Shown here one piece after another: positions 1 to 11,269 of a stretch of DNA of 33,219 nt (positions within the stretch are counted from its first letter, which is position 1; the number at the start of each line of letters is the position of its first letter). Below the pieces are notes generated by a model that was given only the letters and a program-made list of their open reading frames with translations, ran no database searches and was not told the DNA's origin. The DNA comes from Gemmatimonadota bacterium (GTDB lineage Bacteria > Gemmatimonadota > Gemmatimonadetes > Longimicrobiales > Gaopeijiaceae). The stretch is taken from the NCBI GenBank assembly GCA_024638305.1, contig JAHEKN010000022.1, positions 1-33,219 on the forward strand, given 5' to 3'. The translations under genes and the position numbers were made by a program.

Positions 1-707
1 AGCTCGTCCGGGAGGTTGCGGGGGTGGTCGCAGAGGGCTCGGCAGTTCGAGTGGGACGCGATCACCGGGTGTTCGGACACCTCGAGCACGTCCCGCACGG
101 CGGCGTCGGAGGTATGCGTGACGTCCACCAGCATCCCGAGACGGTTCATCTCGCCCACGACCCGCCGGCCCAGGTCGTTCAGCCCGTTCCAACGGGGCGA
201 ATCCGTCGAGGAATCGACCCAGTCGGTCGACCGGGAATGGCAGAGCGTCATCGACGAGGCGCCGAGTCGCTCGAACGTGCGGAGGACGCCGAGATCGCGC
301 TCGATGGCGTCGCCCCCCTCGATCGACAGCAATGCCGCCAACCGCCCCTGGCCCCGGAGGGCACGCACGTCGGACGCGGTGCGGGCATGCCCCACGGCAT
401 CCGCGTTGTCCGCAAGCATGCGGTGGAACGCGTCGACCTGCTGGAGCGCCCGACGCACGGCGTGATCGGGCAGGTAGATGGTGTCGACCCAGAGGGCGAA
501 CACCTGCGCGTCCACGCCGCCCTCCGCGTAGCGGGGCAGATCGGCCCGCTCCACGAGCGGATCGGCGGTCGAGCGCACGCCCAGGTCCACCCCGTCCATG
601 AGCACGCGCTGGAGCGTGTCCGTGTGGGCGTCGAACACCAGCGCGTCCCGGTGGACGTCGGATGCCTCCCGCTCGCTCGCGGACCCTTCCGTGTCGACGT
701 CGTGCAC
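1..707 (-). CDS. Membrane dipeptidase (peptidase family M19), 3' end cut by window edge
   Basis: Zn-dependent dipeptidase of the renal dipeptidase family, which hydrolyses Xaa-Xaa dipeptides. Reading the minus strand from GTG at 707 gives about 235 residues before the window ends. The metal ligands are visible in family order: H28 and D30 in FDAHTD, the bridging E130 in LSIEGGD, H197 in VTHTSD and H218 in IASHSN. The stretch SHSNCRALCDHPRNLPDE is a classic M19 signature. I see no signal peptide, so the protein is probably cytoplasmic. The start is supported by a strong purine-rich ribosome site (GAAGGAGGGGGAG) just upstream. The missing C-terminus should hold the last third of the TIM barrel. 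It is divergent from the NSS transporter gene. Confidence 0.93.
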   Translation of the reverse strand, partial: MHDVDTEGSASEREASDVHRDALVFDAHTDTLQRVLMDGVDLGVRSTADPLVERADLPRYAEGGVDAQVFALWVDTIYLPDHAVRRALQQVDAFHRMLADNADAVGHARTASDVRALRGQGRLAALLSIEGGDAIERDLGVLRTFERLGASSMTLCHSRSTDWVDSSTDSPRWNGLNDLGRRVVGEMNRLGMLVDVTHTSDAAVRDVLEVSEHPVIASHSNCRALCDHPRNLPDE

Positions 708-877
708 GGCCGCTCCCCCTCCTTCGCGTGGCCCCGACCGGCTCCGCCGACCCCGACCCGCCGGATTTCCGCCCCTACGCCTTTTCTCGTATGTTGGCGC
801 CCGTTCGTCCCGCGGAGCGCGGCCGATTCGTCGCCCATGGTCTCCGCAAGACCCATCCGACGCACCGGAGGCTCGCC
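708..877. other. Divergent intergenic region between dipeptidase and transporter
   Basis: These 170 bases carry the ribosome sites of both flanking genes: GAAGGAGG for the dipeptidase, and GGAGG at 867-871 for the transporter. Promoters for both directions should lie here, but I cannot identify convincing -35/-10 pairs. No hairpin or small ORF stood out. Confidence 0.4.
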
Positions 878-2389
878 TTGGCGTCCGAAACGAGGTCCGA
901 GGTCTTCAGCTCCCGTTGGGGCATGCTGCTCGCCATGGTGGGCATGGCGGTCGGCACCGGCAACATCTGGCGCTTTCCCCGGATTGCGGCCTCCAATGGG
1001 GGAGGCTCCTTCCTCGTGACCTGGGTCGTGTTCCTCCTCCTGTGGTCGATTCCCCTGCTGATCCTCGAGTTCGGGATGGGGAAGGGCACGCGCCGTGGCG
1101 CCATCGGCTCGTTCGTCCAGACGCTGGGCCCCAAGTTCGCCTGGATGGGCGCTTGGGTGGCCTGGTGTGCCGTCGCCATCATGTTCTACTACAGCGTGGT
1201 GATGGGGTGGACGCTTCGCTTCCTGGTGGCCTCGGTCGCCGGGACCATCCCGTCGCCCGTCGAGCAGCCATCCGCGTTCTGGGATGCGTTCAATTCGACG
1301 CCGGAGGCTCTGCTAACGCACGCAGTGGCCATCGGGTTGGCCGCGTTGGTGGTCTCCCGGGGCGTGAAGGGCATCGAGGGCGCGGCCCGGATCCTGATAC
1401 CCAGCCTGATCGTTCTCGTGGTCGTGCTGGCCATCAAGGCGCTCACCCTGCCCAACGCCTCCGAGGGGCTCGCGTTCCTCTTTACGCCCCGCCTTTCCGA
1501 GCTGGCCAACGCCTCCATCTGGCTGGAGGCGCTGACCCAGAATGCGTGGGACACGGGGGCGGGATGGGGACTGGTGCTCACCTACGCCATCTACATGCGC
1601 AAGCGGGAGGACACGGCGCTCAACGCCTTCGTCATCGGGTTCGGAAACAACTCGATGTCGCTCCTGGCCGGCATCATGGTGATCTGCACCGTGTTCTCCG
1701 CCACGGCCGCCAACGCGGTGGCCATCTGCTCGGGCGTGGGAATGGATGCGACGGTTCCGGCGGCCTGCGCCAACACGTTGCTCACCACGTCCGGCAACGA
1801 GGGGCTCACGTTCATCTGGGTGCCGCAGCTATTCGCACAGATTCCCGCCGGCCAGTTCTTCATGACGCTGTTCTTCCTGGCGCTCGTGTTCGCCGCCTGG
1901 ACCAGCCTGGTCGCGATGATCGAGCTCGCCACCCGCATTCTCATGGACCTCGGGATGGCGCGCTCGCGCGCCCTCGGGCTCGTCGTGACCGCCGGGTTCG
2001 TGTGTGGAATCCCGAGCGCCCTCCACCTCGAGTTCTTCCAGAACCAGGACTTCGTCTGGGGGGTCGGCCTCATGCTCTCCGGTTTCCTGTTCGCGTTTGC
2101 CGTCACGAGATACGGGGTCACCAAATGGCGCGAGACGTTCATCAATCAGGAGGGCTCCGACATTCGGGTGGGCGCCTGGTGGGATTGGGCCATCCGGCTG
2201 GTGATGGTCGAAGCGGTCGTCCTGATCGTCTGGTGGTGCTGGCAGGTGCGCAGCGACTCGTTCGCGGACACCTGGAGCCCGTTCCGCACGTTCAACATCG
2301 GCACGGTGCTTTTCCAGTGGGTCGTGGTGCTCGTGCTCTTCATCGCGGCCAACCGCTGGCTCGCCGAGCGAACTGATGGCGGTTCATGA
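878..2389 (+). CDS. Sodium-dependent transporter of the NSS (SNF/MetP-like) family
   Basis: Na+-coupled symporter of the neurotransmitter:sodium symporter family; bacterial members import amino acids. The protein has 503 residues and about 12 hydrophobic segments. TM1 carries the family hallmark GTGNIWRFP (residues 26-34) followed by NGGGSF. The TM6 region reads NAWDTGAGWGLVLTYAIYM, and an unwound TM8-like stretch with small residues is visible. I chose the TTG start at 878 because it has GGAGG at 867-871 with 6-base spacing and places the conserved N-terminus correctly; the open frame extends further upstream without homology. Substrate cannot be read from sequence, but methionine/alanine importers (MetP) are the closest described group and need a small partner. 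A candidate for that partner lies at 7868-7978. The stop overlaps the next gene by 14 bases. Confidence 0.9.
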   Translation: MASETRSEVFSSRWGMLLAMVGMAVGTGNIWRFPRIAASNGGGSFLVTWVVFLLLWSIPLLILEFGMGKGTRRGAIGSFVQTLGPKFAWMGAWVAWCAVAIMFYYSVVMGWTLRFLVASVAGTIPSPVEQPSAFWDAFNSTPEALLTHAVAIGLAALVVSRGVKGIEGAARILIPSLIVLVVVLAIKALTLPNASEGLAFLFTPRLSELANASIWLEALTQNAWDTGAGWGLVLTYAIYMRKREDTALNAFVIGFGNNSMSLLAGIMVICTVFSATAANAVAICSGVGMDATVPAACANTLLTTSGNEGLTFIWVPQLFAQIPAGQFFMTLFFLALVFAAWTSLVAMIELATRILMDLGMARSRALGLVVTAGFVCGIPSALHLEFFQNQDFVWGVGLMLSGFLFAFAVTRYGVTKWRETFINQEGSDIRVGAWWDWAIRLVMVEAVVLIVWWCWQVRSDSFADTWSPFRTFNIGTVLFQWVVVLVLFIAANRWLAERTDGGS

Positions 2390-3212
2390 CGGATACCTGA
2401 GACGCACTCCGACCGAGCTGCTCTTCCCCGAACCCGCGGATGCCGAGCAGCGCCTGGCTGACGTCGAGCGGGCCATCGTCGACTCTGGAGCGGATCCGGC
2501 CGATCCGCTGCAGATGGGGTCGCTTCCGGTCGTTGCGGAGCTGCTGGCCGACGTGCGGCCGGCGGGAGACGACCCGCACGCCACTCACGCCTACGCCTTC
2601 CTACTCTTCTTTTCGTTCCACCTGTGGCGCGCGGACGCCGATCCCTGGCTGCTCGACCTGAACGTGGCACGCCGCCTGGTCGCTCACGACATGGACCTGG
2701 GCGGTTGGACGGGGGTCCTGCCCACGGGCGTCGGCTACCTCCAGCTTCCGAGCAACCTCTTTTTCGTGCGGCCCGAGTCCGATGGCCCGGCCGAGCCCGT
2801 GGACGGCATTTACTGGTTCGTATCTGAAGCACGGGATCTCTGGGTGCTGCTGGCTTCGGGCGTTCGTGACGGACGGCCCGGGTTCAGCGCCGTGGCCCTG
2901 GATCGGCTGCCGGCCGAGCACGCCGGCGCTTGGGCCACCGAGGTGATCCGCGAGGAGGGGCCCGACTTCGAGAGCACGCTTCCCGGCGGTCACCTGGATG
3001 AGCTCTATTCCATCGAGACCGCGGGAGAGGCCCTCAAGCTGCTGGCTCGCGTCCACGCACACGTCGAGCTCCGCCCCGAGTCCGTCGGCGATCGGGAGCT
3101 GCCGCCGGGGGAGTCTGACAAGCCCATCCCCTCGCGGCTTCGCTTCCGGCGCGTCGGCGCCGTGAGTGATGAGGCGGACCAGGACTCGGCCGACCGTCAG
3201 ACCACGCACTGA
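2376..3212 (+). CDS. Conserved-looking protein of unknown function
   Basis: I do not recognise this 278-residue protein. It overlaps the transporter gene by 14 bases, which suggests coupled translation. It has no signal peptide or clear membrane span. One hydrophobic aromatic stretch (AYAFLLFFSFHLWRAD, residues about 71-86) is short and probably buried. The rest is acidic with Trp-rich segments such as GIYWFV and DLWVLL, and the C-terminal 40 residues look disordered. Codon use (strong G/C at third positions) and the tight junctions to both neighbours support it as real. Its ATG follows the transporter frame directly; no better start is available. Function is unknown, and a link with the transporter is only suggested by position. 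Confidence 0.75.
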   Translation: MAVHDGYLRRTPTELLFPEPADAEQRLADVERAIVDSGADPADPLQMGSLPVVAELLADVRPAGDDPHATHAYAFLLFFSFHLWRADADPWLLDLNVARRLVAHDMDLGGWTGVLPTGVGYLQLPSNLFFVRPESDGPAEPVDGIYWFVSEARDLWVLLASGVRDGRPGFSAVALDRLPAEHAGAWATEVIREEGPDFESTLPGGHLDELYSIETAGEALKLLARVHAHVELRPESVGDRELPPGESDKPIPSRLRFRRVGAVSDEADQDSADRQTTH

Positions 3213-3227
3213 GACCGAAGCGGACAC

Positions 3228-3878
3228 GTGCCCAGAGAGAGCAAGAAGGCCAGAACCGAGCGAGCGGCCCGCATCTACGATACGCTCGCGAGCACCTATC
3301 CCGACGCGCACTGCGCACTCCACCATCGGAACGCGTACGAGCTGGCCGCCGCCACCATCCTGTCCGCCCAGTGCACGGACGAGCGCGTCAACATGGTCAC
3401 GCCAGTCCTGTTCGAACGGTATCCGACCCCCGAGGCGCTCGCCGGTGCGCGGCTGGAGGACGTGGAGGACATCATCCGGTCCACCGGTTTCTTCCGTAAC
3501 AAGGCGCGTAGCCTGGTCGGCATGGCCGAAGGTGTCGTCGAGCGCCACGCGAGCGAGCTGCCGCGGGATATGGACCATCTGGTCGCGCTCCCGGGGATCG
3601 GTCGCAAGACGGCCAACGTGATCCTGGGGAACGCGTTCGGGATCAACGAGGGGGTGGTGGTCGACACGCACGTGAAGCGTCTGACCACGCTCATGAAGCT
3701 GACGACCCAGAAGACTCCCGAGAAGATCGAGCGGGATCTAATGGGGCTCTTCCCGCGAGAGCGCTGGACCATGCTCTCCCACCTGCTGATCTTCCACGGC
3801 CGGCAGGTGTGCATTGCCCGAAGGCCCCGGTGTGCCGAGTGTCCGGTGGCCCGGGACTGCCCGTCCAGCCTCGTCTGA
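3228..3878 (+). CDS. nth: Endonuclease III (DNA glycosylase/AP lyase)
   Basis: Base-excision repair enzyme that removes oxidised pyrimidines and nicks at the abasic site. It has 216 residues, the usual length. The helix-hairpin-helix LPGIGRKTANVIL starts at residue 121 and contains the catalytic lysine K127. The catalytic aspartate is D146 in VVDTHVK. The C-terminal 4Fe-4S loop has the exact spacing C-x6-C-x2-C-x5-C (C195, C202, C205, C211). The start is GTG at 3228, giving MPRESKKAR; it lies 15 bases after the preceding stop. All key residues are present, so the enzyme should be active. Confidence 0.97.
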   Translation: MPRESKKARTERAARIYDTLASTYPDAHCALHHRNAYELAAATILSAQCTDERVNMVTPVLFERYPTPEALAGARLEDVEDIIRSTGFFRNKARSLVGMAEGVVERHASELPRDMDHLVALPGIGRKTANVILGNAFGINEGVVVDTHVKRLTTLMKLTTQKTPEKIERDLMGLFPRERWTMLSHLLIFHGRQVCIARRPRCAECPVARDCPSSLV

Positions 3879-3896
3879 TCGGCGTGGCGCGCCCCC

Positions 3897-3921
3897 GGCC
3901 GGCCGACCCGGCGGGCCGGCC
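3897..3921 (+). terminator. GC-rich hairpin downstream of nth
   Basis: Perfect 8-bp stem (GGCCGGCC on both arms, itself a palindrome) around a 9-base loop, 19 bases after the nth stop. There is no T-run after it, so it may be a weak or factor-assisted terminator, or simply GC-rich spacer. No gene is visible between 3879 and 3990. Confidence 0.35.
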
Positions 3922-3990
3922 AAGGGAATCGAGTTGCGGCGCGCTCCCGAGCGCCCGAACCACGAAGACCGCCAGGAACAGAGGATCTCC

Positions 3991-4560
3991 ATGCCGACAC
4001 GAGACGAAGCGCTGGCCCTCCTTCACGAGTGGGTGGAAAACGAGGGCCTGAGGAAGCACATGTACGCGGTCGAGGCGGCCGTGCGCCACTATGCCCGCCA
4101 GCGGGGTGCCGACGAGGACCTGTGGGGGCTCGCCGGGCTCCTCCACGACCTCGACTGGGAGCGCCACCCCGACGAGCATCCTCACCGGGGCGTGGCCGAG
4201 CTGCGCGAGCGCGGGTATCCGGACGACGTGATCCACGCAGTGCTCGCCCACGGTTATCCGGACCGGACGGAGGTCCCGCCGGAGACCGAGCTCGACCGCG
4301 TACTCTGTGCCTGCGACGAGCTCTCGGGCCTGGTGTATGCGTGCTGCCTGGTGCGTCCGAACGGGATCGACGACCTGACGCCCAAGTCGGTGGTCAAGAA
4401 GCTCAAGGACAAGGCGTTCGCGGCTGGCGTTCACCGGGAGGAGGTCGCACGCGGCTTGGAGCTGATCGGCCTCGAGCGGAACGAGCACATCCAGAACGTG
4501 ATAGATGGAATGAAGGCGGTCGCTGCGACCCTGGAGGTGCGGGCGGTCGATCGGCAGTAG
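3991..4560 (+). CDS. HD-domain protein (putative metal-dependent phosphohydrolase)
   Basis: 189-residue single-domain HD protein. The metal-binding residues of the superfamily are visible: H23 in RKHMYAVE, the HD pair H52-D53 in LLHDLDWERH, H87 in VLAHGYP and D109 in CACDELSG. This pattern fits small HDIG-type hydrolases that are widespread in bacteria and mostly uncharacterised. The substrate cannot be predicted. The open frame extends back to 3814, but I place the start at ATG 3991 because the protein then begins just before the conserved MPTRDEALALLHEWV helix, and an AGAGGA ribosome site lies 4-5 bases upstream. No signal peptide, so cytoplasmic. Confidence 0.85.
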   Translation: MPTRDEALALLHEWVENEGLRKHMYAVEAAVRHYARQRGADEDLWGLAGLLHDLDWERHPDEHPHRGVAELRERGYPDDVIHAVLAHGYPDRTEVPPETELDRVLCACDELSGLVYACCLVRPNGIDDLTPKSVVKKLKDKAFAAGVHREEVARGLELIGLERNEHIQNVIDGMKAVAATLEVRAVDRQ

Positions 4561-4579
4561 ACGGACTGGGAAGGACCGC

Positions 4580-7219
4580 TTGAACCAGCACGGCGAACGC
4601 TCCAGCATGAGAACGGAATCCGGGTCCGGAAGGGAGCGCGCTCTCCACGGCCGGGCGCGGGCCGCGTTGGCTGCGCTGTCCATACTCGCCGGGACTCTCG
4701 CGGGCGTCGCGCCCGCAGCCGCCCAGGACGTGGAGATGCTGGGGCGCATGTACGGCACCAGCCCGCCGCCCGAGTACTTCGCGCTCCGTGCCGCCGACCA
4801 ATCGGCATTCGAATACCAGCGGGCGCTCTTCCGGCGGCTTCCGGGGACCGGTCCGCCGGGCGGGTCGCCGGGCCCGGGCCCGGAGGGCGCGCGCCGGGGC
4901 GCGGCCGAGCGGCTGCTCCGGGCGGCACGGGTGCTGGGACCGCCGAGCGGAGTGGTCGCCGGCCGCTTCGAGGTGCCGGTCGTGCTCGGGCTCTACGCGG
5001 ACTCGCCGGCGGAGCCCCACTCGCGTGACGCCATCCAGGCACATTTTTTCGACGGGCCCAACCCGACTGGGACCATCCGCGACTACTACGCGGAGGCCTC
5101 GGGAGGGCTTGTCGACCTTGCCGGTGTCGCGCTCGACTGGAGGAGGGCGTCGCTCACCGCGGAGCAGGTAGCTGGCGGCTCGAGCGGACTCGGTGGGTCC
5201 AGCCGGGTCGGCGAGTTCATCGTCGAGATCGTGACCCAGCTCGATTCCACTGGCATCGATTGGGGCGCGTTCGACAACGACGGCCCCGACGGAGTGCCCA
5301 ATTCGGGGGACGACGACGGGTTCGTGGATATCCTGGCGGTCCTTCATCCGACCCCGGGAGCCGAGTGTGTGGGAAACCGGGACTCGGACCGGATCTGGTC
5401 GCACCGCTGGGCGATCGCGCCCCAGATGGGCAGCCCGTTCGTCACCAGCACGGCCTCCCCCTCCGCCGGCAACGTCATGGTCAACGACTACATCGTGCAG
5501 CCTGCCGTGTCGTGTGCGGGCGGGGCGCTCAACCAGATCGGCGTGTTCACACACGAGCTCGGCCACGGGTTCGGCCTCCCCGACCTGTACGCGGTTGGCG
5601 GCGACCACGCGGCGGCCGGACAGTGGGACCTGATGGGGACCGGCTCCTGGGGCTGTCCCGGCGTGTTCGACCCGTCGAGGCCCTGTCAGATGGGCGCCTG
5701 GACCAAATCCGTGCTGGGCTGGGTGAGCGACGTCGAGCTGGACCGGGGCCGCGATTTCGGGGTGCTGCGGATCCCGCCGGTCATGACCTCACGCTCCGCC
5801 TACCGGATCGGCCGGGATGACGGGGAGAGCGACTACTACCTCATCGAGAACCGGCAGCGTCTCGGCTTCGACGGCGAGCTGCCCGAGCCCGGTCTGCTCG
5901 TGTGGCAGATCGACGTGGACGTGGTGGCGGAGCGCTGGCCGTCGAACACCGTGAACAGCAGCGCGAACCGTCAGGGGGTCCGATTGGTCCAGGCCGATGG
6001 TCGCGACCAGCTCTCCGTGGCCGGGGGCGGTCGTGGCGACTCCGGCGACCCCTTCCCGGGCACCTCCGGCCGGACCGACCTGCACGCGGGAACGGACCCG
6101 GCCACCTACTGGAGCGATGGCCGCTCGGCCGGGGTCACCGCGCTCGACATCCGCACGGTCGGGCTCGAGATGTGGCTCCGCCTGCTCACGCGCTACCAGA
6201 CGCTCCGGTTGGAGGCCCCCGGGACCAGCGGAGCCGGGCTGTTCCGAGTGGACGGCGCGTCGCCCGTACCCCCCGGCACGGGCCTGTCCTCGGCGCCCTT
6301 CGAGACGCACGTGATCGAGGCCCTCGAGGGCGATCCGGTCGCCGACGGGGTGCGGAGCCCGTTCCAATCCTGGAGCGACGGAGCCCCGAGAACCCGTTCC
6401 CAGCAGACCGGGCTCGGTGACGAGACGTTCTCGGCCAGCTACGCCGGCAGGGAAGTGGAGCTGCGCATCACGCATCGAGCCGAGCGGCAGACCGTCGCTC
6501 CAGGCCAGTTGGTGCTCGATCCGCCCGGGCCCTCGACCTGGGTGTCGGAGGCCGCCACCGTCACCGTCGAGGCACAGGCCCGGACCGGGTTCCGGTTCCG
6601 GGAGTGGACCGGCGACCTCGCGGGCATGGGCAACCCGGTGACGCTCGTGATGAACGCCCCGGTCACCGCCGACGCCGTATACGACGTGACCTTCGGCTTG
6701 ATCGAGCCGCCGGCCCGGATCGAACTCGAGGGTGGGGTGCCCGCAGATGTGGTGTTCCAGATCGAGAACGGCACGCTGCCCGCGCTTTGGAGCCTGCTGG
6801 TGGGCAACCTCCCCGAGGGGCTCGAGCTCGGGCCTGACGGACACATCCGCGGGACTCCGCTGGACCGGGGCGAGTTCCCCGTCCGCGTGGGCGTGGTGGA
6901 CGCCATCGGACTGGCCGGATCCGCGGACGTGCGGTTGGCCGTCGGCCCGCCCACGACGCCCGCCCGCGTCCTGGCCGGCCCGTTCCTGGGTTCGGGCGAA
7001 GGCCCCACGCTCGGACAGGCCGAGTACCTGGACCGGCAGGGCAACCGGAACGGACGCTACGACCTGGGCGACTTCCGGGCGTTCGTGGTCGCCGGCCAGT
7101 CGGGAGGTGGGCCGGCCGGGTCCGACGTTCCCACCGACGCGGACGGGGCGATCCGCGTCGAGGTGCCGGCCATTCGGGTCGGGCGCGGTGGCCCGCCGGG
7201 CGGAGGATCGGGGTCATGA
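4580..7219 (+). CDS. Secreted M6-family metalloprotease with modular C-terminus
   Basis: Exported zinc protease of the immune-inhibitor-A (M6) type, 879 residues. A long positively charged N-region is followed by a hydrophobic segment (ALAALSILAGTLAG) and a likely cleavage after APAAAQ near residue 50. The zinc motif HELGHGFGLPDLY begins at H325 and is followed by GQWDLMGTGSWG, the met-turn-like region typical of M6. C-terminal modules: a bacterial Ig-like or InlB-type repeat with FRFREWTGDLAG, a putative-Ig domain (ALWSLLVGNLPEGLEL...GTPL), and a dockerin-like Ca loop LDRQGNRNGRYDLGDF near residue 818. I take TTG 4580 as the start because GGGAAGGA lies 4 bases upstream; ATG 4607 is the alternative and lacks a ribosome site. 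It overlaps the next gene by 4 bases. Confidence 0.9.
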   Translation: MNQHGERSSMRTESGSGRERALHGRARAALAALSILAGTLAGVAPAAAQDVEMLGRMYGTSPPPEYFALRAADQSAFEYQRALFRRLPGTGPPGGSPGPGPEGARRGAAERLLRAARVLGPPSGVVAGRFEVPVVLGLYADSPAEPHSRDAIQAHFFDGPNPTGTIRDYYAEASGGLVDLAGVALDWRRASLTAEQVAGGSSGLGGSSRVGEFIVEIVTQLDSTGIDWGAFDNDGPDGVPNSGDDDGFVDILAVLHPTPGAECVGNRDSDRIWSHRWAIAPQMGSPFVTSTASPSAGNVMVNDYIVQPAVSCAGGALNQIGVFTHELGHGFGLPDLYAVGGDHAAAGQWDLMGTGSWGCPGVFDPSRPCQMGAWTKSVLGWVSDVELDRGRDFGVLRIPPVMTSRSAYRIGRDDGESDYYLIENRQRLGFDGELPEPGLLVWQIDVDVVAERWPSNTVNSSANRQGVRLVQADGRDQLSVAGGGRGDSGDPFPGTSGRTDLHAGTDPATYWSDGRSAGVTALDIRTVGLEMWLRLLTRYQTLRLEAPGTSGAGLFRVDGASPVPPGTGLSSAPFETHVIEALEGDPVADGVRSPFQSWSDGAPRTRSQQTGLGDETFSASYAGREVELRITHRAERQTVAPGQLVLDPPGPSTWVSEAATVTVEAQARTGFRFREWTGDLAGMGNPVTLVMNAPVTADAVYDVTFGLIEPPARIELEGGVPADVVFQIENGTLPALWSLLVGNLPEGLELGPDGHIRGTPLDRGEFPVRVGVVDAIGLAGSADVRLAVGPPTTPARVLAGPFLGSGEGPTLGQAEYLDRQGNRNGRYDLGDFRAFVVAGQSGGGPAGSDVPTDADGAIRVEVPAIRVGRGGPPGGGSGS

Positions 7220-7251
7220 GTCGGCGCATGAGCGGGCGCATGAGCGGGCGC
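7216..7251 (+). repeat. Three 12-bp tandem units carrying repeated start codons
   Basis: Units ATGAGTCGGCGC, ATGAGCGGGCGC and ATGAGCGGGCGC run in frame from the lipoprotein start; degenerate copies continue to about 7287. Each unit begins with ATG, so gain or loss of a unit keeps a usable start. Confidence 0.85.
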
Positions 7252-7689
7252 ACGAGCAGTGGCCCGAGCCGGCGCACGAGCGCGCCGAGCGGGCGGATGG
7301 TGCGATGGGTCGCCGTCTCCCTCACCGCGATCCTCGCGGGTGCCCTTTTCGCGTCCTGCGAGTCGGGTCCGAGTGGGCCCGGTGCCTGGCAAGGGTCGGT
7401 CGAGAGCGTGGCGCGCGCATTCGGAGCCGCGGTGATCGAGGTGCAGGGCGCGGGCATCCAGGGATTCGAGGGCGAAGGGACCACCCTCGTTTTCTGGACC
7501 GCCACCGCCGCGCCCGACAACTACCGGGTGGTGCTGGTCAGCCCCGAGGGCTCCCAGACGGTGCGCTTCCGGACCCGCGTGCTGGACCTGGCCGCGGGAC
7601 CGCCGGCCGGCACCACGGTCGAGGCCGTAACGCTGCTCAACGGTCCGGTCCCGACCGTGGGCGACTTCTCCGTCCGATTCGTCCACTAG
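7216..7689 (+). CDS. Small putative lipoprotein of unknown function
   Basis: 157-residue protein whose ATG overlaps the stop of the M6 protease gene (ATGA), so the two are likely translated together. A basic N-region is followed by the hydrophobic stretch VAVSLTAILAGALFASC, ending in an LFASC lipobox; the mature chain would start at the Cys. The mature part is about 110 residues, beta-rich by eye, and I do not recognise it. The first 36 bases are three near-identical 12-bp units, giving MSRRMSGRMSGR and three in-frame ATG codons. The first ATG has GGAGG at 7202-7206 with 9-base spacing. A role linked to the protease is plausible only from position. Confidence 0.75.
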   Translation: MSRRMSGRMSGRTSSGPSRRTSAPSGRMVRWVAVSLTAILAGALFASCESGPSGPGAWQGSVESVARAFGAAVIEVQGAGIQGFEGEGTTLVFWTATAAPDNYRVVLVSPEGSQTVRFRTRVLDLAAGPPAGTTVEAVTLLNGPVPTVGDFSVRFVH

Positions 7690-7738
7690 TCAGGGCGACC
7701 CCTGGCCGCGTCGCCCGCCGAGCGTAAGTGTCGGTGCG

Positions 7739-7763
7739 GGGCCGGGCGTTCCGCGCCCGGCCC
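7739..7763 (+). terminator. Strong hairpin after the protease/lipoprotein pair
   Basis: Perfect 10-bp stem: GGGCCGGGCG pairs with CGCCCGGCCC around the loop TTCCG, 49 bases past the lipoprotein stop. No clean T-run follows. Position and stem strength make it the likely end of the upstream transcript. The rest of 7690-7867 is non-coding and should contain the promoter for the small peptide and carB. Confidence 0.6.
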
Positions 7764-7867
7764 ATCCGATTGAGGTGCCTTGCTAACCCCTCCCGGAACG
7801 GACAGTTTACGCCGGTTTTCCGCCCACTCCGCCCTTTGATCACCCTCCCTGCCAAGAGGCGCCATCC

Positions 7868-7978
7868 ATGACTGCCGCCACGTGGATCACGCTGATCGTC
7901 ATCTGCGGATTCGTTTGGGGCGGGTTCCTCGTCGTGCTCGGCAAAGCCATCAAAGGCGAAGCCGGCCGGAGCGAGTAG
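7868..7978 (+). CDS. Short membrane peptide resembling the MetS-type NSS transporter small subunit
   Basis: 36-residue single-span peptide, too short for most gene finders. Its residues run MTAATWITLIVICGFVWGGF, then a short hydrophobic stretch and a basic, polar tail. One helix occupies residues about 5-25, and the WGG in mid-helix is characteristic of the MetS/MaAIMP_sms small subunits that partner MetP-type NSS transporters. The ATG has AGAGG at 7855-7859 with 8-base spacing, and codon use matches neighbours. An NSS transporter is encoded at 878-2389, separated by five genes. The family assignment is from memory of the motif and length, not a search. If wrong, it is simply a small membrane protein upstream of carB. 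Confidence 0.65.
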   Translation: MTAATWITLIVICGFVWGGFLVVLGKAIKGEAGRSE

Positions 7979-8008
7979 CTCTACTGGTGGCGATGCAGAA
8001 AGGGGAAC

Positions 8009-11242
<3,234 letters not shown>

Positions 11243-11269
11243 GGGGAGCGTCACGGCGATGACCGCTCC

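Noticed and set aside
24..1019. 331-codon plus-strand open frame at the left end
   Set aside because: It is antisense to the M19 dipeptidase, whose metal ligands are clear on the minus strand.
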